The translations under genes and the position numbers were made by a program. From Nitrospirota bacterium (lineage in GTDB: Bacteria > Nitrospirota > Thermodesulfovibrionia > Thermodesulfovibrionales > SM23-35): a stretch of 6,240 nucleotides of DNA. The stretch spans positions 1-6,240 of the forward strand of contig JAOUJR010000107.1 of NCBI GenBank assembly GCA_029883145.1. The letters run 5' to 3'. The notes beneath the pieces were generated by a model. The model was not told the DNA's origin, ran no database searches, and saw only the letters and a program-made list of their open reading frames with translations. This document shows positions 1 through 5,496 of this stretch, one piece after another (position 1 is the first letter of the stretch; every line of letters begins with the position of its first letter).

Positions 1-468
1 TTCAGGGAAATACCTCTTAAAAAGCCACCAGTTATTAAGCCACGACCTGTTCGGGCAGATGATTCTCTTGATATCTTAAGACAGATAGTAAATGGAAAAA
101 GAAAGATAAGACTGTCTGATACAGGGGAATATATGGAATGGGTAAATCCTGATATACGAAAGGATATCACTCAGAAGCTTCATCAGGGTGAATTTTCTAT
201 ACAGGACTCCATTGACCTCCACGGAATGACATTTGGTGAAGCAAAGGAAGCTCTATTGTTATTCTTCAGGGAATCTATAAGAAACCGAATATTTTGTGTA
301 AAGGTAATACACGGAAGAGGACTCAGATCTCCCAGAGGCCCTGTTCTTAAAGAGGCATTAAAAAATTGGCTTCAGGGTGCTTTCAAAAAATGGGTGCTTG
401 CATACTCTACCGCTAAAGATTGTGATGGAGGATTAGGAGCTACTTATGTAATTCTTAAATCAAAATAA
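1..468 (+). CDS. Smr-domain protein, SmrB/YdaL-like (5' partial)
   Basis: The reading frame is open from the first base, so the 155 residues seen are the C-terminal part of a longer protein. The ATG at 133 is internal: coding continues upstream and it lies just before the conserved domain. The Smr domain shows its three signature patches: DLHG at partial residues 72-75, HGRG at 104-107 and GGLGAT at 143-148. The basic and proline-rich stretch before it, then a segment like GEYMEWVNPDI and QKLHQGEFSIQDSIDLHG, resembles the stand-alone SmrA/SmrB/YdaL group rather than the C-terminal Smr domain of MutS2. Smr domains of this kind are RNA or DNA endonucleases; E. coli SmrB cleaves mRNA at collided ribosomes. 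Whether this protein does so is inference from the family. It converges on the kinase gene with only 25 bp between the stop codons and no clear terminator. Confidence 0.88.
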   Translation, partial: FREIPLKKPPVIKPRPVRADDSLDILRQIVNGKRKIRLSDTGEYMEWVNPDIRKDITQKLHQGEFSIQDSIDLHGMTFGEAKEALLLFFRESIRNRIFCVKVIHGRGLRSPRGPVLKEALKNWLQGAFKKWVLAYSTAKDCDGGLGATYVILKSK

Positions 469-493
469 GAAGGGAAAGAAGAGTTAAAAATAG

Positions 494-1360
494 TTAGAGA
501 AGAATATTGACTTCTTGTTCATAAAGATTAATATCGCCTAAAATTACCCTATTAATTCCTTTCACAGATTGAATTGGTGATTTAAAAGTTATAGAAGTGT
601 TCTCAAGGTCAAGAAGTATTCCCAGTGCCTTTGTATCCTCATTATGATTCAGGCCGATGAGTGTCCCCTCTTTAAAATCCACCTCTTTTGGTATGAGTTG
701 CCTGCCGTTATAAAAAAAGCTCACACCATCCAATAAAAACTCAACAAGCTTTGTCTTATCAAAATACTCATCGAATCTTTTTTTTCTATATCTGATGCGG
801 GTTTCCCTGCTCCTTTTCTTTACCATTTGAGAGGCCTCAATTCGATGGATTTTGATATCTTCAATCATAGTGAGTATATGTTCAAGTTCATCATATCGTT
901 GAATAGCAAAAATGTGCTGAGGGGTGAGAGCCCTTATCTTCCCGATCTTCAACGCCTTTCCATACTCACCATAAATGAGGCCAGTGGTATCTACAAGTAT
1001 GAGTTCTGTATATTTCCTCGCATTGTTGACCATCTTTTTTGTCCCATCAATCATCAAGGGGATATTTTTCGCGGGGTTCAGGGAACCCACAAAAAAGATA
1101 TTATCAGCACTGAAGTCTTCGATATCTTCAGCTTTACCAAATATCTTCATGCTGATTGTGCCAGGGATCCCGAGAGATGATTGGCCGATGTCAGAGTCAA
1201 CGAAGGAGGTTACACTATCCCTTGAGACAAGTTTTTCTATCAAATATCGTGTGAGTGTTGATTTCCCGGAATCGGTTGCGCCTATAAGTATGGCAGTCCC
1301 TTTGTCTGCGACGAGTTCTTCGATAAGTCTTTCCCACTCAGATTCAGGAATAATCTCCAT
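494..1360 (-). CDS. Clp1/Grc3-type polynucleotide 5'-hydroxyl kinase
   Basis: This 288-residue P-loop protein has the motif order of the Clp1/Grc3/NOL9 kinases, which phosphorylate 5'-OH ends of RNA or DNA using ATP. Walker A is GATDSGKST (27-35). It is followed by the family motif DSDIGQSSLGIPG (55-67), a FFVGSLNP segment (89-96), the Walker B-like VDTTGLI (123-129), the GKALKIGKIRALTPQHI stretch (134-150) and a basic lid, RSRETRIRYRKKRFDEYF (183-200), like the R-rich segment ending in EYF of human CLP1. Residues 205-288 form a beta-rich C-terminal domain with the GTLIGLN...GILLDL pattern of archaeal Clp1 proteins. The N-terminal domain of eukaryotic Clp1 is absent; the P-loop begins about 25 residues in. 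The ATG start is fixed by an in-frame TAA directly upstream and a GGAG 9 nt away. It follows the rodZ-like gene by 55 nt and is probably co-transcribed with it. The substrate in this bacterium is unknown. Confidence 0.85.
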   Translation of the reverse strand: MEIIPESEWERLIEELVADKGTAILIGATDSGKSTLTRYLIEKLVSRDSVTSFVDSDIGQSSLGIPGTISMKIFGKAEDIEDFSADNIFFVGSLNPAKNIPLMIDGTKKMVNNARKYTELILVDTTGLIYGEYGKALKIGKIRALTPQHIFAIQRYDELEHILTMIEDIKIHRIEASQMVKKRSRETRIRYRKKRFDEYFDKTKLVEFLLDGVSFFYNGRQLIPKEVDFKEGTLIGLNHNEDTKALGILLDLENTSITFKSPIQSVKGINRVILGDINLYEQEVNILL

Positions 1361-1369
1361 TTATCTATG

Positions 1370-1373
1370 CTCC
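1370..1373 (-). promoter_or_regulatory. Shine-Dalgarno site of the Clp1-like kinase
   Basis: On the minus strand GGAG stands 9 nt before the ATG at 1360, and a TAA is directly adjacent to that ATG in frame. Together they fix the start of the kinase gene. No separate promoter is evident in the 55 nt after the rodZ-like stop, which supports co-transcription. Confidence 0.6.
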
Positions 1374-1415
1374 ATCAGGTACCCTTTCATTGGGTGGGGA
1401 AGACGTCACATAGAA

Positions 1416-2090
1416 TTAAAGCGTAGAATTTTGTTCCGGGAGGTTGAGTCTGATAACCTGGCCTTTTTTCCCGGGAGGGTCAAGCTTGTTCCCGTCAAAC
1501 GTCAAATTGATCCCGCCAGCATTTCCAATCTTTATGGAAAAATTCTGGTTTGCCTGCCACTTCGCTGATTCACCTGGCTTAAGCAATAGTTCTTTATTTT
1601 GAGTTCCATCTATGGTGACCAGAAGCCATGTTGTATCTGTTGCAAAAACCTCAAGAACATGACTGGTTGGTTTTGTTTTAGAGAGATTTTTTTCTTTGGT
1701 TTCAGGAGGGTGAGAGGGGATTATTGATTTTTTTGGATTCGGTGAGAATAGAAAAAATACAACTGGTATGAGTAACAGGAATGGCAGTAATACATATCGA
1801 ATCTTTAGATGTTTCCTCTGAGCAGTTGCTTCTGCAGAAACTTCTTTTTTTTCAGTTTGAGGTGGCGATGTCTGTTGAATATATGCATTTATCACAACCT
1901 CTGGATCGATATTCAGGATTTTTGCATATTCTCTGATATAACCTTTTACATAGACCTCCAAAGGAAGTTTTGCGAATTCCTCATCTTCGATTGCCTTAAG
2001 ATAGTCATATCTTATCTTTGAGATTTCAGCAATTTCCCTGAGATCTTTATCTAATTCTTCACGCCTCTTCCTGAGTATCTCTCCTACCAA
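1416..2090 (-). CDS. rodZ: RodZ-like cytoskeletal/cell-shape protein (HTH-TM-DUF4115)
   Basis: This 224-residue protein has the RodZ domain order. A cytoplasmic helix-turn-helix of the HTH_25 type spans about residues 2-70, with the hallmark LKAIEDEEFAKLP (31-43) and YVKGYIREYAKIL (47-59). A polar, charged linker is followed by one membrane helix (about 98-116, YVLLPFLLLIPVVFFLF at its core). The outer part has a Pro/Lys/Ser/Thr-rich spacer and then a DUF4115 domain (about 145-218) with the family's W-x-x-V-x-I-D-G and GNAGGINLTFDGN patterns. RodZ links the MreB cytoskeleton to the wall-elongation machinery. It is shorter than E. coli RodZ (337 residues), mostly in the linker regions. The start is taken as TTG at 2090: an in-frame TAA lies directly upstream, the HTH begins at once, and there is no ATG anywhere in the frame. 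No good ribosome-binding site is visible. It leads a unit with the downstream kinase gene. Confidence 0.85.
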   Translation of the reverse strand: MVGEILRKRREELDKDLREIAEISKIRYDYLKAIEDEEFAKLPLEVYVKGYIREYAKILNIDPEVVINAYIQQTSPPQTEKKEVSAEATAQRKHLKIRYVLLPFLLLIPVVFFLFSPNPKKSIIPSHPPETKEKNLSKTKPTSHVLEVFATDTTWLLVTIDGTQNKELLLKPGESAKWQANQNFSIKIGNAGGINLTFDGNKLDPPGKKGQVIRLNLPEQNSTL

Positions 2091-2136
2091 TTATCTTGCC
2101 AATTACCCATTTTAAATAGTTAATTATATCTTAATA

Positions 2137-2164
2137 ATAATATAAATGTTTAGAAAATTGTAAA
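2137..2164 (-). promoter_or_regulatory. Candidate promoter for rodZ-kinase unit
   Basis: On the minus strand TTTACA (2164-2159) is separated by 16 nt from TATTAT (2142-2137), each hexamer one base from the sigma-70 consensus. Transcription would start near 2130, leaving a leader of about 40 nt before the TTG start. A second -10-like TATAAT lies at 2128-2123 but without a good -35. The region is very AT-rich, so chance matches are likely. Confidence 0.4.
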
Positions 2165-2173
2165 CAATATTGT
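2157..2173. repeat. ATTGT/ACAAT inverted-repeat cluster, candidate operator
   Basis: Three half-sites lie in 17 bp: ATTGT (2157-2161), ACAAT (2164-2168) and ATTGT (2169-2173). The first two form an inverted repeat with a 2-bp gap, and the last two form a perfect 10-bp palindrome, ACAATATTGT. The cluster overlaps the proposed -35 of the rodZ promoter and ends 5 bp before the -10 of fabF, where a regulator could affect both directions. I do not recognise the motif as a known operator. Confidence 0.4.
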
Positions 2174-2178
2174 GCTAC

Positions 2179-2184
2179 TATAAT
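2179..2184 (+). promoter_or_regulatory. -10 element of fabF, probably giving a leaderless mRNA
   Basis: A perfect TATAAT ends 5 nt before the ATG at 2190, so the expected transcription start falls on or next to the A of the start codon. A weak -35-like TTGTAA (2158-2163) lies 15 nt upstream. There is no Shine-Dalgarno sequence before this ATG, which is consistent with leaderless translation. Confidence 0.5.
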
Positions 2185-2189
2185 GAATA

Positions 2190-3446
2190 ATGGAAAGGGT
2201 TGTAATAACAGGCATTGGGGCAGTCAGCCCTCTCGGTAATTCAATCCATGATTCGTGGGTGGCTGCCAAAGCCGGGTTGTCAGGAATAGGCCCCATAACA
2301 AGATTTAATGCCTCTGAGATGAGATGGAACGTAGCAGGAGAATTAAGGGGATTTGATGCAGGTGAATATCTTTTCATAAAGGAGATAAACCGTCTTGACC
2401 CTTTTGCACGTTATGCCGTTGCTGCAGCAACGATGGCTGCGGAAGATGCAGGACTGATTTCTCATCACTCATCACTCATCACTCATCACTCATCACTCGA
2501 TTTGGGTGGTGTGATTATCGGTTCAAGCCGTGGTGGAATAGGCACAATAGAAAAAGAATTGCAAAAAATATATCAATCACATGATACACATAACTCACCA
2601 CATATATCAGCCTATGTTATGCCATCAACAACGATCAGTATGGCTTCATCAACTGTTGCACAAAAACTCGGAATAAAAGGGTACTGCCTCGGCATATCAA
2701 ATGCCTGTGCATCAGGAACAAATGCAATAGGTGAGGCATATAGACTTATCAGAGCAGGCTATCAGGGTCCTGTGCTCTGCGGTGGTGCAGAGGCTCCTGT
2801 ATGCAGGTTATGTGTTGAAGGATACGGCATATCAGGTGCATTGTCCAGGGTGAATGATCCCTCTGCGAGCAAGCCATTTGACAGGACAAGAGATGGATTT
2901 GTTATCGCAGAAGGTGCATGTATTCTTGTCGTAGAAAACTACGAGAACGCATTAAGAAGAGGGATAAGGATTTATGGCGAGATTGCAGGGTATGGGAATA
3001 CTACAGATGCAGTTCACCAGACAATCCCTGTTCCAGAAGGTGAAGCTCGGGCGATAAAGAGAGCACTGGATGAGGCAGGGTTAAAGCCTGAAAATATTGA
3101 TTATATCAACGCCCATGGTACATCAACACCTCTTGGTGACAAGACAGAGACAAAGGCAATAAAAATTGTATTTGGCGAAAAGGCAAACCGCATACCTGTA
3201 AGCGCAGTAAAATCCATGACAGGTCATATGCTTGCAGCATCTGGGGCACTCGAGTCAGCATTTACCCTGATGAGCATGAAAGAAGGAGTTATCCCGCCAA
3301 CAATTAATCTTAAAAAGAGTGATCCTGAATGTGACCTTGATTATGTCACTGAGCTCAGGAGAGTAGAAATTGACATTGCTCTTTCACATTCATTCGGCTT
3401 TGGTGGAGTTAATGCAGTGCTGGTTTTTAGGAGGTTGAGTGCTTAA
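2190..3446 (+). CDS. fabF: Beta-ketoacyl-ACP synthase, FabF (KAS II) type
   Basis: The 418-residue protein matches the FabF condensing enzymes (usual length about 410-420), which extend acyl-ACP with malonyl-ACP in cytoplasmic fatty-acid synthesis. The thiolase-fold start RVVITGIGAVSPLGN is at residues 3-17. The catalytic triad is complete: Cys173 in NACASGTNAIG, His309 in NAHGTSTPLGD and His346 in KSMTGHMLAASGALE, with Lys341 also present. The glycine-rich FGFGG is at 402-406, preceded by LSHS where LSNS is usual. The start agrees with the family N-terminus. A variable surface segment (about 90-104, ISHHSSLITHHSSLD) is encoded by a 7-bp tandem repeat. No acpP or other fab gene is adjacent, so a specialised KAS, or a protein serving another acyl pathway, cannot be excluded. 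Its last 20 bp overlap the end of the convergent RNase Z gene. Confidence 0.88.
   Translation: MERVVITGIGAVSPLGNSIHDSWVAAKAGLSGIGPITRFNASEMRWNVAGELRGFDAGEYLFIKEINRLDPFARYAVAAATMAAEDAGLISHHSSLITHHSSLDLGGVIIGSSRGGIGTIEKELQKIYQSHDTHNSPHISAYVMPSTTISMASSTVAQKLGIKGYCLGISNACASGTNAIGEAYRLIRAGYQGPVLCGGAEAPVCRLCVEGYGISGALSRVNDPSASKPFDRTRDGFVIAEGACILVVENYENALRRGIRIYGEIAGYGNTTDAVHQTIPVPEGEARAIKRALDEAGLKPENIDYINAHGTSTPLGDKTETKAIKIVFGEKANRIPVSAVKSMTGHMLAASGALESAFTLMSMKEGVIPPTINLKKSDPECDLDYVTELRRVEIDIALSHSFGFGGVNAVLVFRRLSA
2461..2498 (+). repeat. Heptanucleotide tandem repeat (CTCATCA)x5.4 inside fabF
   Basis: Five perfect copies of CTCATCA plus a 3-base partial copy form 38 bp without a mismatch. They encode residues 91-103 of the FabF-like protein, within a His/Ser-rich stretch between EDAGL and LGGVIIGS, where FabF proteins vary. 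Seven is not a multiple of three, so a change of one unit shifts the frame. In the present copy number the frame is open to the normal end of the gene. Confidence 0.95.
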
Positions 3447-4404
3447 ATTCACTTAATGCTTCATTTGCTGGAGTCTCAGACTGTTCTTTATATTTGGGTG
3501 AGAAGTGCATCACCACAAGGTTTTTAGTCCCCGCATCTCTTGCAATCCTTCCAGCTGTTTTTGCAGTAAGGTGAAACCTTTCTAATGCTCTCTCCCTGTC
3601 TTTTTCCAGAAAGTATGCCTCACAGTAGAGCGTATCAGAATTGCGCACGAGCTCAACAACCTTTTTGATATTTTCTTCATTTATAGATATATCAGTAACA
3701 TAGGAGACCTTCTGGCCTTTTGTGATTACTGCGACATGTCTTAACTCATCAAGCGTATATCTTTTGTGAGATATCATAAACTCTGTATCTCCTGACTTAC
3801 ACTCCCTGAGAGCTTTTTTCAATTCTGAGAGCCATGGTCCTACAGGAAGCCCCATCTCTGTTAATGCAGCTTTATTAATATTAATGTGAAATTCTTCCTC
3901 AAGTGAAAATGCAAGGCATGGTATCTGATGGTCTAACTGGATAGCCTTTACAGTCAATAAGGATTCCCTCAAAAGGGTACCGTCGAAATTTATTTCGCTA
4001 TTGTCTATCCTCTTGAAGCAGTTCTCAGCATGGAAGCTTGAGGTAATTATTTTATCTTCTTTTATGGCAAAGACCTCGATTTTGAGGGGGTATTCTTTTA
4101 TAAGGTTCCATGTATAACCTCTGAGTTTACCTTCTACGCAATCTGCTATGTTTGAAGGACCATATACTCTCAGAGGTATTTTCCTTCTCAGAAGCGCCCT
4201 GAGAAGTGTATCAAATCCTATGAAGTGGTCAATATGCGTATGAGTGACAAAGACATCTGTTATTTTCTGCAGCTCGCGAACTTCAAGTCTGTCAATACTG
4301 CCGATGTCGAATAAAAGCGCTCTTCTTTCCCATAGTATCCTTACAAAGAGAGACGGATCTTCAAATGGGCTATTTATGAGCCTGTGAATGAATGTAGGTT
4401 TCAC
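3427..4404 (-). CDS. rnz: Ribonuclease Z (tRNA 3'-processing metallo-beta-lactamase nuclease)
   Basis: This 325-residue metallo-beta-lactamase-fold protein carries the full set of expected metal ligands for RNase Z: HTHIDH at residues 55-60, His159, Asp238 (SYVTDIS) and His300 (VVMHFSPKY), plus the conserved His278 (FHLTAKTAGRIA). A GLPVGPWLSELKK segment (185-197) matches the G-x-P-x-GP-x4-LK pattern of the tRNA-binding flexible arm, which favours RNase Z over other hydrolases of this fold. The enzyme removes 3' trailers from tRNA precursors in the cytoplasm. The usual HEAT box is replaced by CEAY (261-264). The start is GTG at 4404: an in-frame TAA lies two codons upstream, and the opening KPTFIHRLINSPFEDPSL looks like a family N-terminus. 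No ribosome-binding site is visible. It is divergent from galT/glgA and overlaps the fabF 3' end by 20 bp. Confidence 0.82.
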   Translation of the reverse strand: MKPTFIHRLINSPFEDPSLFVRILWERRALLFDIGSIDRLEVRELQKITDVFVTHTHIDHFIGFDTLLRALLRRKIPLRVYGPSNIADCVEGKLRGYTWNLIKEYPLKIEVFAIKEDKIITSSFHAENCFKRIDNSEINFDGTLLRESLLTVKAIQLDHQIPCLAFSLEEEFHININKAALTEMGLPVGPWLSELKKALRECKSGDTEFMISHKRYTLDELRHVAVITKGQKVSYVTDISINEENIKKVVELVRNSDTLYCEAYFLEKDRERALERFHLTAKTAGRIARDAGTKNLVVMHFSPKYKEQSETPANEALSEFKHSTS

Positions 4405-4409
4405 GAGTT

Positions 4410-4418
4410 ATTATATCA
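4410..4418 (-). promoter_or_regulatory. Extended -10 promoter of rnz, probably leaderless
   Basis: On the minus strand TGATATAAT is an extended -10 (TGnTATAAT). It ends 5 nt before the GTG at 4404, so the start point should coincide with the start codon. No -35 match is seen at the right distance, as is common for extended -10 promoters, and no Shine-Dalgarno sequence lies close to the GTG. Confidence 0.5.
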
Positions 4419-4438
4419 CTAAATGTTCTTTCCTATTA

Positions 4439-4447
4439 TGATATAAT
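4439..4447 (+). promoter_or_regulatory. Extended -10 promoter of the galT-like/glgA operon
   Basis: TGATATAAT, the same extended -10 as on the opposite strand, lies here with its first base 21 bp from the last base of the rnz element. Transcription would begin near 4454, giving a leader of about 44 nt. No good -35 is seen. A short CCAA-AA-TTGG inverted repeat (4451-4460) sits on the expected start point. Confidence 0.5.
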
Positions 4448-4476
4448 AATCCAAAATTGGTCTATAACTCACAGAA

Positions 4477-4483
4477 AAGGAAG
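4477..4483 (+). promoter_or_regulatory. Weak, distant ribosome-binding site of the galT-like gene
   Basis: AAGGAAG is the only purine-rich Shine-Dalgarno candidate before the ATG at 4498. Its spacing of 14 nt is longer than the usual 5-10 nt, so initiation may be weak. Confidence 0.35.
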
Positions 4484-4497
4484 AAAATAGAAAATAT

Positions 4498-5496
4498 ATG
4501 CCTGAGCTAAGAAAGGACCCTATACTTGCTCGCTGGGTTATTATTGCTGTTGAAAGAGGTAAAAGGCCAACCGATTTTGTTTCTCCTTCCACTCACAGAA
4601 AAAAGAGCGGTTTCTGCCCATTCTGCCCTGGTAACGAGTATACGACACCGCCAGAGATAATAGCCTTTAGACCTCCTGATACAAAGCCTAATACACCAGG
4701 GTGGACATTACGGGTTATGCCTAATAAGTTTCCTGCCCTTCAAATACACGGATTGCTTGATAAAACAGGTGAGGGTATTTTTGACAGGATGAACGGTATA
4801 GGAGCCCACGAGGTAATTGTTGAGACACCTGATCACCATCTGTCTCTCTCAACGATGTCATTACAGAGAGTTGAAGATGTATTGTGGGCGTGTTATCTCA
4901 GACTGTCTGACCTTAAAAAGGACGAGAGGTTTAAATATGTAATGATATTTAAGAATGAAGGAGACGCAGCGGGTGCTTCCCTTGAGCATACACATACCCA
5001 ATTGATTGCGCTGCCAATTGTACCAAGGCTTGTAAAAGACGAAATAGATTCATCCCGGCAGTATTACGAGCTAAAGGATAGATGTGTGTTTTGCGATGTC
5101 ATAAATCAGGAGCTTGAGGATGGCAAAAGGATGATATATGAGACTGATAAATATGTTGCAATTGCACCTTTTGCAGCGAGGGCACCTTTTGAGACATGGA
5201 TTCTTCCAAAGACACATGAGTCATATTTCAATCCACCCGGGAAGAGCTTTTCAGATCTTGCAGAGATACTGCAGAGGGTTCTGAGACAAATGGACAGGAT
5301 ACTCGATTTGCCCCCGTATAACTTCGTGCTCCACACATCACCCTTCTACGATGAGGTAAATGAGCACTACCACTGGCATTTCGAGATTATGCCCAAACTT
5401 ACAAAGATTGCTGGTTTTGAGTGGGGCTCGGGATTCTATATAAATCCTACACCGCCTGAAGAGGCAGCCAAGTTTATGAGAGGGGTAAGAATATGA
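4498..5496 (+). CDS. galT: GalT-family sugar-1-phosphate nucleotidyltransferase (galactose-1-P uridylyltransferase or ADP-glucose phosphorylase)
   Basis: The 332-residue protein has the two HIT-like halves of the GalT family. Zinc-ligand pairs are CPFC (40-43) and CVFC (196-199). The active-site EHTHTQ (163-168) contains the expected nucleophile His166, within H-x-H-x-Q. GAHEVIVETPDHH (102-114), the second-half HYHWHFEIMPKLT (290-302) and the terminal GFYINPTPPEEAAKFMR are also typical. GalT moves UMP between UDP-glucose and galactose-1-phosphate through a uridylylated histidine. Here the next gene is glycogen synthase, overlapping by ATGA, and no galK or galE is seen. An ADP-glucose phosphorylase/adenylyltransferase role, as known for the plant relative At5g18200, is therefore plausible. 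The start ATG is supported by the family opening PELRKDPILARWVIIA. Family assignment is firm; the nucleotide substrate is not. Confidence 0.87.
   Translation: MPELRKDPILARWVIIAVERGKRPTDFVSPSTHRKKSGFCPFCPGNEYTTPPEIIAFRPPDTKPNTPGWTLRVMPNKFPALQIHGLLDKTGEGIFDRMNGIGAHEVIVETPDHHLSLSTMSLQRVEDVLWACYLRLSDLKKDERFKYVMIFKNEGDAAGASLEHTHTQLIALPIVPRLVKDEIDSSRQYYELKDRCVFCDVINQELEDGKRMIYETDKYVAIAPFAARAPFETWILPKTHESYFNPPGKSFSDLAEILQRVLRQMDRILDLPPYNFVLHTSPFYDEVNEHYHWHFEIMPKLTKIAGFEWGSGFYINPTPPEEAAKFMRGVRI
5481..5485 (+). promoter_or_regulatory. Shine-Dalgarno site of glgA inside the galT-like gene
   Basis: AGGGG lies 7 nt before the glgA ATG at 5493, within the last codons of the upstream gene. With the ATGA overlap of stop and start, this indicates translational coupling. 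Confidence 0.6.

Noticed and set aside
133..135. ATG at 133 as the start of the Smr gene
   Set aside because: The frame stays open to base 1 with protein-like sequence, and the segment around it matches the region preceding the Smr domain in SmrB/YdaL-type proteins, so the true start lies outside the window.
484..515. Terminator between the convergent Smr and kinase genes (AGAAG / CTTCT)
   Set aside because: Only a 5-bp stem with no U tract, and it lies within the kinase coding end.
827..1180. A 117-codon plus-strand open frame inside the kinase gene
   Set aside because: It lies wholly antisense to conserved kinase motifs and resembles no family.
975..1568. A 197-codon open frame on the plus strand, antisense to the kinase and rodZ genes
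   Set aside because: It is low-complexity Ser/Phe/Leu-rich with no recognisable motif, crosses the gap between two well-supported genes, and is explained as a shadow of their codons.
2461..2498. Possible CRISPR or REP-like array
   Set aside because: The units are 7 bp, perfectly adjacent and without spacers, so this is a simple tandem repeat.
3435..3456. Hairpin TTGAGTG / CACTTAA as a bidirectional terminator
   Set aside because: The stem is short and AT-rich with a G-U pair, the loop is 8 nt, and no U tract follows on either strand.
4451..4460. CCAA-AA-TTGG inverted repeat at the expected galT-like start point as an operator
   Set aside because: The arms are only 4 bp and are likely to occur by chance; noted under the promoter but not claimed as a site.
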